In this document: positions 56,567-64,000 of the stretch, piece after piece
Numbering within the stretch: the stretch's first letter is position 1
How the letters are laid out: every line of letters begins with the position of its first letter
DNA from: Hydrotalea sp.
GTDB taxonomy: Bacteria > Bacteroidota > Bacteroidia > Chitinophagales > Chitinophagaceae
Assembly: GCA_022402565.1 (NCBI GenBank)
Contig: JAKRSC010000025.1
Location: 62,001-126,000 of the forward strand
DNA length: 64,000 nt
Direction of reading: 5' to 3'
Translations under genes and position numbers: made by a program
Notes under the pieces: generated by a model
Seen by the model: only the letters and a program-made list of their open reading frames with translations
Told to the model about the DNA's origin: nothing
Databases searched by the model: none

Positions 56567-57298
56567 ATGCAACAACCTACCCTACATACTATTCTTTCTC
56601 CTAGGATGCTGGACATATATGATGTTCGTCAAAGTATTTTTGTAATTATTGATGTGTTTAGAGCTACTTCTACCATTGCAACTGCCTTATACAATGGAGC
56701 TAAAAAAGTAATACCAGTCGACCAGGTTGATCAATGTATTGAATTAGGAAAAAAACTGAATGCCATCACTGCAGGTGAAAGAGATGGTAAGATAATACCC
56801 GGACTACAATATGGCAACTCACCTGCTGAATATCCGCGCAACTTTATTGAAGGACAAACTTTGGTGTTAACCACCACCAATGGAACCAAACTTTTACACA
56901 TGGCGCTTCAAGCAGGTGCAGATGATGTTATTACCGGATCATTTCCTAATTTATCTGCCGTAGCCAATTATTTAATCGAACAAAAAAAGCCCGTTTTCTT
57001 AGGTTGCTCTGCGTGGAAAGATCGTTTCAATTTAGAAGATACCCTCTTTGCAGGCGCAGTTATTCATGCAGTAAAATCACATTTCACCATTCACTGCGAT
57101 AGCTCACTCATGGCTGAACAAATGTATCTCCAGCATAAAGATGATATGCATGGATTTGCTCGCCTAACAACCCATTGGCATCGCCTATCTCAATATGGAT
57201 TAGAAAAAGATCTCGAATACTGTGTTACTCCAGATGGGGCTCCCATTCTTCCTCGATACGTTGATGGAGCTTTAATTCCGCATAGCAAAACCGTGTAA
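56567..57298 (+). CDS. comB: 2-phosphosulfolactate phosphatase family protein
   Basis: A 243-aa protein with the ComB pattern: IIDVFRATSTIATALYNGAKKVIPV, AGERDGKIIPGLQYGNSPAEY, LVLTTTNGTKLLHMA and FLGCSAWKDRFNLEDTLFAGAV. In methanogens ComB acts in coenzyme M synthesis. In Bacteroidota it may make sulfolactate or serve sulfonolipid metabolism; no comA/comC is near, so the role is open. Confidence 0.9.
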   Translation: MQQPTLHTILSPRMLDIYDVRQSIFVIIDVFRATSTIATALYNGAKKVIPVDQVDQCIELGKKLNAITAGERDGKIIPGLQYGNSPAEYPRNFIEGQTLVLTTTNGTKLLHMALQAGADDVITGSFPNLSAVANYLIEQKKPVFLGCSAWKDRFNLEDTLFAGAVIHAVKSHFTIHCDSSLMAEQMYLQHKDDMHGFARLTTHWHRLSQYGLEKDLEYCVTPDGAPILPRYVDGALIPHSKTV

Positions 57299-57397
57299 GA
57301 TACAACTAATATTGAGTTATACCAACCTAATAAAAATATAACTTACAATTCATCCACATAAAGGCTTTTAGGCTTTTTATTGTCACTTGCATTCCTT

Positions 57398-57405
57398 TAC
57401 TTTTG
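57398..57405 (+). promoter_or_regulatory. -7 promoter element of the SWIM-SNF2 gene
   Basis: TACTTTTG matches TAnnTTTG. It lies within the extended frame that opens with a TTG at 57380, showing that translation begins later, at ATG 57449. Confidence 0.5.
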
Positions 57406-57448
57406 CAGATTCACCAATCCTGAACGGTTCGGAATTTTTGCAAACAGC

Positions 57449-60400
57449 ATGGCACTAACGCACTTAATTAAACATATTTACGCGAATGCAAGTGATGAAG
57501 TTATTCGCAGAGGGAAAAAAATTCAATCACTTGGACAAGTTGAATTGATTGAACACGACGATTTAATGGGTAGCATTCATTTTAGAGTGAAAGATGATGC
57601 TTACAACACCTATTATAAAGTCTATATCACACAATTCAAAGATCCAAGTAGTATGAAACTACGCTGCGGATGTCCTTATAACCTTACTGAGGTTTGCAGA
57701 CATAAAGGTGCAGCGCTTTTCCAACTACAAGACCTATTAGATCGAAACTTGCTGGGGGAAAGAGATATGCAGTACGACCAACGTCATACCCTGCTCAAAA
57801 TGAAACAGCTGGACCTTAAAATGATTCGTCTGTTTGCAAGTAAAACAACTTTAGAGGAAGCGGAAGAAGTGTTGCGAAGTGCTCGTGCTAATATAATTTC
57901 TGCAAAGGATGAAAGGGTGCAAGCTGAGTTAGATATTGAAGGAACAACATATCAGGTTTTGATTCAAAAAAATGAAGAAAGAAATTTTGATACTTCTTGC
58001 AATTGTCAATCTGAAACCGAATACCCACTCTGTGTACATAAAACTGTGGTGCTTCTGCAGCTAATTAATAGTCACGGAAAAGATTATTTTGATTCCATTC
58101 GGAATTGGGATAAAGAAAAGGGGAAACTTCTTGCTTTATATGGCTATACGCTGAACGACGACCTCTCGGGAAAATTTGAATTTACTTACCAAGACGGAAA
58201 ACCTTTCTTAAGAGTATTAGATCCATCTATTAAGCGTGTTGGAACAGTTGCAAGAGAGGCTAGGTTTATTCCTCCGCCAGAAGAAACAGTGGTGCAAGAT
58301 ACTGCTTCAGAACCAACAAATATTAAACTGGGCTTTGTTATTAAATACCATCACGAGCAATATCCTTTTGTAATTGTAGATGCCATTCAAGGAGAGATCA
58401 ATGAAGAGAAAAATGGATTTTTAGGTAAGATTACCCGCATAGATCTTAATAAATATGTTCAAACAGAAGTGTTTGATGAAGATGATAAAATGCGCGTGCA
58501 ATTATTACGTAAGCTTTTACCATCAGAAGTGAATCGCTACCTAAATAAAAATTCTCCTTTCAGTGGTATTTGGGAAAATATTATCCAATCAAATGATGAA
58601 ACCCTACCAGCAGAAACGCGACAATTAATTCATGAATACTTAATTCCTAAGTGGAGAAAAGTTCAAGAAGAAACTTTGGAGACTCCGTTTTTATTTTATC
58701 TACCATCAGGTAAATCTTTTGTAACGCAACATATACAAAAAGCAAGTTGGGGAAGCGAACCCATTCAACCGAGATTCACTGTTTCAATGATCGAAGGTGA
58801 AACACCTAGTTATAAAATTCATTGTCGTTTACAAGTTGGTAATGTTGAACTAGAAATTGCAGATAATGAAGCGCCTGTTCATTTTGTTTTTCAGTGGCAA
58901 GATGAAATTTTTCTTTGGCGCAAACCAGAGGATCTATTCTTAATTGAACCTTTTATTGAAAAAGGATATCTGGAAATCAACCAACAAAATTGGCCTAAGT
59001 TTCTACATGAATTTATTCTTCCTGTTGCAAAAGAATATCCTGTTCATTTCCTAAATGTTCATAAACAGGAAGTGAAAAATATGGTGCCAGAATCGAGCAT
59101 TCTTCTCAAAGAACGAGGAGAGTACTTACTATTCCAACCTGTTTTTCGTTATTTGACTTACCAAGTTAGAAAAGGAGATCCCGAAAAAATTATTGTTCCA
59201 TCGGAAGATAAAATTTTACTAATTCATCGCAACATTGAAGCAGAGCAAGCTTTTCTTAAGAAAGTTGAAAACCTGCATTCTCAATTTATAAAAACTGCTG
59301 ATAGTGATGTCCTTGCATTGAAAGGAGCTGATGCACTAAAAAACAATTGGTTCTTTTTATTTGTAGATGCTATTAAAGATTTACAAATTCAAGTAGAAGG
59401 ATTGCCTACACTGAAAAATTTCCGATTCAATACAGCAAAACCTTCCACTAAAATTTATATCAGTAGTCATACCGATTGGTTTGATGCGAAAGTAGAAATC
59501 CACTTCGGCGATCAAAAAGTTACAGTTGCCGATGTAAAAAAAGCCTTGGCAAATAAACAACAGTATGTACCACTATCTGATGGCTCTTTAGGTATTCTTC
59601 CAGAGGAATGGTTGCGTAAATATTCGCTTCTGTTCAAAGTAGGTGAAGGAAAAGCTCAAAATATAAAATTGAGTAAATACCACATTAGTGTTATTGAAGA
59701 CTTATACGACCAGCGAAATGAAGAAGAACTTTTTTTCAAGCTGGAAGAAAAATATGAGAAACTCAAACAACTACACACCATCCGTCAAATTGAACCTCCT
59801 GAACACCTATTACCCATTTTAAGACCTTATCAAACAAGTGGATTCCAATGGCTGAATTATTTGCGTGAAGTAGAATGGGGTGGCATTTTAGCAGACGATA
59901 TGGGTCTTGGTAAAACTATTCAAGCACTTTCCTTTTTACATCATTTAAAAGTGCAACAAGGCAGCATAAAAGCCTTGGTGGTTTGTCCAACTACACTCAT
60001 GTTCAACTGGCAAAATGAAATCAAGAAGTTTACACCTAAATTGAAATATTATACGCACCACGGTGGAACTCGGAGTCAAGCTCAATTGCTGGAAGAAGAT
60101 GCGGAAGTTATTATAACAACATATGGTACTTTACGAAGTGATATTAAGCATTTCATTGAAATTCAATTCGACTATGTCATACTTGATGAGAGTCAAGCAA
60201 TTAAAAACCCAAATAGTAAAGTAACGAAAGCTGCTTGTTTACTTCAAACACGCAACCGACTTTGTTTGAGTGGTACACCTTTGCAGAACAACACATTCGA
60301 CATATTTGCGCAAATGAATTTCTTGAACCCAGGTATGCTAGGTACTATGGATCATTTCAAACAAGAGTTTGCAATTCCTATTGATAAATTTGGAGAGAAA

Positions 60401-61213
60401 GAACAAAAAGAACACTTAAGAAAAATATTATTCCCCTTTATCTTAAGACGCACAAAAGAACAGGTAGCACGCGATTTACCAGAGAAGCAAGAAATGATTT
60501 TGTATTGCGATATGGGCAAAGAGCAGCGAGAAATATATGATGCTTTTAGAAATGATTTTAGAGATCGCATTTTAGGTGTGGTAGATACACAAGGAATTCA
60601 GAAATCACAATTAACCATCTTACAAGGATTGATGAAGCTTCGCCAAATTTGCGATAGTCCGGCTATTATGCGCGATAGCGAAGGAGATAAATATCCAAAT
60701 GTCTCTGTTAAACTCGAAGAGCTTGGAAGAGAAATCACCGAAAACATCAGCAACCACAAAGCATTGGTGTTTTCTCAATTCCTCGGTATGCTTTCATTAA
60801 TAAAAGAAAAGATGGAAGAGTTGGGAATTGAATATGCTTATTTCGATGGAAGCTCTAGTGCCGCAGAACGTGAAAAAGAAATCAATCGCTTTCAGAATAA
60901 TGAATCCTGCCGTGTGTTCCTGATTTCATTAAAAGCCGGTGGTGTGGGTTTAAACCTAACAGCAGCCGACTATGTATATATTGTTGATCCATGGTGGAAC
61001 CCTGCAGTAGAGCAACAGGCCATCGATAGAACGCATCGCATAGGACAAACGAAAAATATCTTTGCGTATAGAATGATTTGCACGGATACAGTTGAAGATA
61101 AAATCATTCAATTGCAGGAAAGAAAGAGAGCACTTGCAAAAGATTTGATTTCTGATGAAGAAGGATTTATGAAGAGCTTAACCAGAGAAGATGTAGAATA
61201 CTTATTTAGTTAA
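57449..61213 (+). CDS. SWIM-containing SNF2/RAD54-type DNA translocase
   Basis: A 1254-aa ATPase. Two SWIM zinc motifs precede the motor: C73-x-C75-x7-C83-x-H85 and C184-x-C186-x8-C195-x-H197. A long middle region (about 230-780) of unknown fold follows. The SNF2 core (about 800-1254) has Walker A DDMGLGKTIQALSF, motif II as DESQ in YVILDESQAIKNP, SGTPLQNN, and the C-terminal lobe ending with DPWWNPAVEQQAIDRTHRIGQ. Such proteins remodel protein-DNA complexes or transcription complexes. Its stop overlaps the convergent DUF1501 stop by 4 nt. Confidence 0.92.
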   Translation: MALTHLIKHIYANASDEVIRRGKKIQSLGQVELIEHDDLMGSIHFRVKDDAYNTYYKVYITQFKDPSSMKLRCGCPYNLTEVCRHKGAALFQLQDLLDRNLLGERDMQYDQRHTLLKMKQLDLKMIRLFASKTTLEEAEEVLRSARANIISAKDERVQAELDIEGTTYQVLIQKNEERNFDTSCNCQSETEYPLCVHKTVVLLQLINSHGKDYFDSIRNWDKEKGKLLALYGYTLNDDLSGKFEFTYQDGKPFLRVLDPSIKRVGTVAREARFIPPPEETVVQDTASEPTNIKLGFVIKYHHEQYPFVIVDAIQGEINEEKNGFLGKITRIDLNKYVQTEVFDEDDKMRVQLLRKLLPSEVNRYLNKNSPFSGIWENIIQSNDETLPAETRQLIHEYLIPKWRKVQEETLETPFLFYLPSGKSFVTQHIQKASWGSEPIQPRFTVSMIEGETPSYKIHCRLQVGNVELEIADNEAPVHFVFQWQDEIFLWRKPEDLFLIEPFIEKGYLEINQQNWPKFLHEFILPVAKEYPVHFLNVHKQEVKNMVPESSILLKERGEYLLFQPVFRYLTYQVRKGDPEKIIVPSEDKILLIHRNIEAEQAFLKKVENLHSQFIKTADSDVLALKGADALKNNWFFLFVDAIKDLQIQVEGLPTLKNFRFNTAKPSTKIYISSHTDWFDAKVEIHFGDQKVTVADVKKALANKQQYVPLSDGSLGILPEEWLRKYSLLFKVGEGKAQNIKLSKYHISVIEDLYDQRNEEELFFKLEEKYEKLKQLHTIRQIEPPEHLLPILRPYQTSGFQWLNYLREVEWGGILADDMGLGKTIQALSFLHHLKVQQGSIKALVVCPTTLMFNWQNEIKKFTPKLKYYTHHGGTRSQAQLLEEDAEVIITTYGTLRSDIKHFIEIQFDYVILDESQAIKNPNSKVTKAACLLQTRNRLCLSGTPLQNNTFDIFAQMNFLNPGMLGTMDHFKQEFAIPIDKFGEKEQKEHLRKILFPFILRRTKEQVARDLPEKQEMILYCDMGKEQREIYDAFRNDFRDRILGVVDTQGIQKSQLTILQGLMKLRQICDSPAIMRDSEGDKYPNVSVKLEELGREITENISNHKALVFSQFLGMLSLIKEKMEELGIEYAYFDGSSSAAEREKEINRFQNNESCRVFLISLKAGGVGLNLTAADYVYIVDPWWNPAVEQQAIDRTHRIGQTKNIFAYRMICTDTVEDKIIQLQERKRALAKDLISDEEGFMKSLTREDVEYLFS

Positions 61214-62466
61214 TACAATCCTTGCAACAATTTCCCATCCCAACCTGGAAATAGTTTTGCTGAATCTTGTATACCTAAATGCCCCTTCGCAACAGCAGCA
61301 AATACTTCTCTGAAATCTGTTGTTACTGGAACATCTCTATTGTCTTCTAGTAATTCAGGTGCAAGACTTCCCATACGCTCAAACACTTGTCCGCCCTTCA
61401 ATGCACCACCCAGCATGAACATACAACTGGCTCTTCCATGATCGGTTCCTCCTGTTCCGTTTTGTTTTACAGTTCTTCCAAATTCAGTCATAGTCATCAC
61501 TTGTACATTCGATTCCAGTCCGCCCATATCTTGCCAAAACGCAGCAATACTATCACCTAAATCTTTAAGGTTTCTTGCAAAAGATCCCTGAACAGTACCT
61601 TGATTGATATGTGTATCCCAACCTCCGCTTTCAGCAAAAGCTAATTCTAATCCTACATCGAGCTTAATAAGCATAGCAATTTGCTTCAATGCATTTCCAA
61701 GTGGACTATTCGGATACTGTACTCCCTCTTTCGGTTTATAGTTTCGAATTTGAGCAGGCTTCAACATTTGCATGGCTTCAAAACTTTCTTTGCCAGCTTT
61801 CTGTAGCAATTGATGTGCTGTTTGATCGTATAATGATTCAAATGATGAGGATGCTTGCTGATTGAGTTGAGGACGATTTCTCGACTGAATAGCAAAGTCT
61901 TCTAAATTGCTAATGGCTAACGCGCCATTTGGACCGTACATGCTTCTTGGAAGAGCTGCTGTTAAACTAACTGAACGAAAAGGTGTGCCTTCATGACCCA
62001 GTAAACCTATTGCTCTGTTCAACCAACCTGTTTCAGTACTCTTGCTGAAAGGTGTTCCACTCTCCATATAATCCTGTGCATCAAAATGACTGCGTGTTGT
62101 GTTTGGACTACCAACTCCATGCGCAATAGCCAGTTGATTGGATTGAAAGTAAGGATATAAAGAAGATAACCCTCTATGTAAAGAGAAGCGATCATTCAAT
62201 TCAATTTGCGCACCACGATTGCTAGCAGGACTCATGAATAAATTGGGACGAGCAGCTGCGAAAAAGGAATCTTGAAAGGGTGAAACCGCCATCAAGCCAT
62301 CCATGGCACCTCGCTGAAATATGCAGACCAAGGTTTTCTTTTTTCCATACAAGGGCACAAGTTGATGTTGCGCTGCGGCTCTCGCTAAAAAGCCCGGAAT
62401 ACCATTAGCAAATCCTGTTGCAAACAAGGCCAATGCGCCCGACTTTATGAATGCTCTACGATGCAT
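61210..62466 (-). CDS. DUF1501 family protein, Tat-exported
   Basis: A 418-aa protein with a twin-arginine signal (MHRRAFIKSGALALFATGFA). The start is the ATG at 62466; the frame itself opens with a TTG two codons earlier. Family marks include LVCIFQRGAMDGLMAVSP, ESGGWDTHINQGT and VQVMTMTEFGRTVKQNGTGGTDHGRASCMFMLGG, characteristic of DUF1501, a fold related to alkaline phosphatase/sulfatases with unknown substrate. It is paired with the DUF1800 gene 6 bp upstream. Confidence 0.92.
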   Translation of the reverse strand: MHRRAFIKSGALALFATGFANGIPGFLARAAAQHQLVPLYGKKKTLVCIFQRGAMDGLMAVSPFQDSFFAAARPNLFMSPASNRGAQIELNDRFSLHRGLSSLYPYFQSNQLAIAHGVGSPNTTRSHFDAQDYMESGTPFSKSTETGWLNRAIGLLGHEGTPFRSVSLTAALPRSMYGPNGALAISNLEDFAIQSRNRPQLNQQASSSFESLYDQTAHQLLQKAGKESFEAMQMLKPAQIRNYKPKEGVQYPNSPLGNALKQIAMLIKLDVGLELAFAESGGWDTHINQGTVQGSFARNLKDLGDSIAAFWQDMGGLESNVQVMTMTEFGRTVKQNGTGGTDHGRASCMFMLGGALKGGQVFERMGSLAPELLEDNRDVPVTTDFREVFAAVAKGHLGIQDSAKLFPGWDGKLLQGLY

Positions 62467-62472
62467 AAACAA

Positions 62473-64000
62473 TTATTTTCTTTGAAACTCTGGTGAACCA
62501 ATAATGATACCTAAAACATGCGCTAACATATCTTTTCGTGTTACTGCTGCTGAAGTTGAATAGTCGATTATAGCAGATTTATCCATTTGATCTGTAGCTT
62601 TCTCAATAGCAGCTGCTACATTTCTATCTTGTACCATTGCTTCCAGTCTTTGCAAATGCGATTCTAGTGGTCGCTCAGGAAGAATTTGTTTACTGAATAC
62701 TTCTAAAGCTTCTGTTACACTTTCTGGTTCTCTGTTTTGATGAATCTTTGCTAGATCTATTTGCACGCCTTGCACCCTACCCGAAGCCAATGCTAATCCA
62801 AAATTCATCCTATTTAACACAGAACCACTGTTGATCCAATAACTGGCTCTATCGGGATAACCTGTTGGAGCTTGATAAGCATACAAACGCTGTCCCATAC
62901 GGGTGCACCATTGTGCCAAAGCTTGTGGTTGACGAACCTTTGCATCAGTTGTACGAACAGCACTTACAATTAATTCGAAGGGCGATTTAATTTTTTGACG
63001 GCCAGCTGATTTCCAAAATAATGGATGTGCAACCATAGTCTTTAGTACACTGGCAATATGTCCCTCACTAGCTGCAAACTCTTTTGCCATGGCATTGACC
63101 AAAGCTGGCGGTGGCGTATCAGATACAAAACGAATAGCTAATTTCTTTGAAATGAATTGAGCGGTTGAGGCATGTGCAGCCAACATGGCAAGCACTTCTT
63201 TTCCTTCTTCATATCCTCTGCCCGCAGGGAATGTTTTGCCTAAAATCATTTTCTCTCCTTCATCATGTCTATCTCCACGAAACATAAAATCACCTTCAAT
63301 AATCAATGGCTGAACCCCATTTCTATTTTTAGCTTGTGCAGCTCTTTCTCTAACTCGCTCTAAATTATTTTTATTCTGCAATGGGAGAATGCTCCATCCT
63401 GTTAATGCTCTTGCAACTTCTGTCACATCTTTTTGTGTATAGCCGCCATCAACTCCTAAAGTATGCAACTCCATTAATTCTCTAGCATAATTTTCATTCA
63501 ATCCTTGATTACCAGCCAATCCATTTTGTTGCAACACTTGCATCATGGCGCTATCTTCTTTTGTCATATTCTGACGCTGCATTTGCTGAACACGCTGCTG
63601 CACACCCGGCCTGTTTCTAAAATTAGAAATCCGATTGTTATTGCTACCGCTTCTTGCATTATCGAGGTATTCAAGCATAGCAGGATGATGCGCAGTTGCT
63701 TCTAACAAATCCAAAAACTTACCTGTTGTATGCGGACGAATAGCATCTCTCTCATAGGTCATAACATAAGGCTGTGATTGTCCTTTAGTAATGGCTACAT
63801 TAAAATGATTGAACCAAAAATCAGTTAGCACTTCTTGTAACTGATTCTTACTATAAATAGCTCTAATCATTTTATGCTGAATCAATGGTTGTTGAATTTG
63901 TCCAATTGGTTTCAATCCTTCTTTCAGCATGAACTCACGAAGCTCCTGACGATAGTTGCTATTATTAATTTGAATAGAATCATTTGGCTTAGCCCATCCT
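62473..64000 (-). CDS. DUF1800 family protein, N-terminus outside window
   Basis: At least 509 codons. The frame has no stop between 63930 and the right edge, giving ...NYRQELREFM before the first internal Met, so the Met at 63930 is internal. DUF1800 marks: LTDFWFNHFNVAITKGQ, GLNENYARELMELHTLGVDGGYTQKDVTEVARALTGWS, FISKKLAIRFVSDTPP and YPDRASYWINSGSVLNRMNF-type segments. A Gln/Arg/Asn-rich loop sits near NFRNRPGVQQRVQQMQRQNM. DUF1800/DUF1501 pairs recur in Bacteroidota and Planctomycetes; their function is unknown. Confidence 0.93.
   Translation of the reverse strand, partial: GWAKPNDSIQINNSNYRQELREFMLKEGLKPIGQIQQPLIQHKMIRAIYSKNQLQEVLTDFWFNHFNVAITKGQSQPYVMTYERDAIRPHTTGKFLDLLEATAHHPAMLEYLDNARSGSNNNRISNFRNRPGVQQRVQQMQRQNMTKEDSAMMQVLQQNGLAGNQGLNENYARELMELHTLGVDGGYTQKDVTEVARALTGWSILPLQNKNNLERVRERAAQAKNRNGVQPLIIEGDFMFRGDRHDEGEKMILGKTFPAGRGYEEGKEVLAMLAAHASTAQFISKKLAIRFVSDTPPPALVNAMAKEFAASEGHIASVLKTMVAHPLFWKSAGRQKIKSPFELIVSAVRTTDAKVRQPQALAQWCTRMGQRLYAYQAPTGYPDRASYWINSGSVLNRMNFGLALASGRVQGVQIDLAKIHQNREPESVTEALEVFSKQILPERPLESHLQRLEAMVQDRNVAAAIEKATDQMDKSAIIDYSTSAAVTRKDMLAHVLGIIIGSPEFQRK

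Overview
The window looks like a chromosomal segment of a low-GC (roughly 35-40 %) Bacteroidota bacterium, most likely Chitinophagaceae. Evidence: a GldA-type ABC ATPase, a Bacteroidota-style Nos cluster with a probable lipoprotein NosZ, MqnC (futalosine menaquinone pathway), Y_Y_Y/LytTR signalling, a CHAT-TPR protein, and many promoters with the Bacteroidota -7 element TAnnTTTG. No prophage, insertion sequence, CRISPR array or rRNA was seen. About 51 protein genes, one tRNA-Leu and one candidate small RNA are supported.

Layout. 1-4.3 kb: truncated response regulator, gldA, enolase, FtsB/DivIC-like protein, nth and a flavin-binding-type protein. 4.4-14.7 kb is an N2O-respiration island. A Crp/Fnr-type regulator and a His-rich membrane protein lie on the + strand, then a fasciclin lipoprotein. 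Facing them is a nine-gene minus-strand operon: cytochrome c, nosZ, a 197-aa membrane protein, nosL, nosD, nosF, nosY, a cupin and a group III truncated haemoglobin. No nir or nor gene is visible, so from this window the cell looks like an N2O reducer rather than a full denitrifier. 14.7-22.6 kb: large FAD/Fe-S oxidoreductase, tRNA-Leu(UAG), trigger factor and the PBP2-RodA elongasome pair. 22.6-35 kb is a signalling block: a propeller/Y_Y_Y histidine kinase with its LytTR regulator, then two tandem paralogous PAS kinases of 954 and 1810 aa with no adjacent response regulator. 35-47.5 kb: MBL hydrolase, nadB, LpxL-like acyltransferase, M16 peptidase pair, PDZ aspartyl protease, mqnC, ECF sigma/anti-sigma/outer-membrane protein operon and L,D-transpeptidase. 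47.5-64 kb: CHAT-TPR protein, candidate sRNA, rnhB, ctaA, patatin-like membrane protein, gcvT-rlpA, comB, SWIM-SNF2 helicase and an exported DUF1501/DUF1800 pair cut by the right edge.

The most interesting signal is regulatory. Three intergenic regions carry a dyad of the form TGA-N6-TCA centred 33-34 bp upstream of a -7 element, which fits class II Crp/Fnr activation (about -41.5). They precede the nos operon, the fasciclin lipoprotein gene and the 954-aa PAS kinase gene. The local Crp-family protein keeps the E and R of the recognition helix that reads TGA half-sites, but lacks the N-terminal Cys cluster of classical Fnr. This predicts a small regulon joining N2O reduction, an exported fasciclin protein and a large PAS sensor. 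The kinase promoter also carries a 12-bp-arm perfect palindrome at the predicted transcription start.

All calls come from reading sequence and translations. No database search or structure prediction was run.
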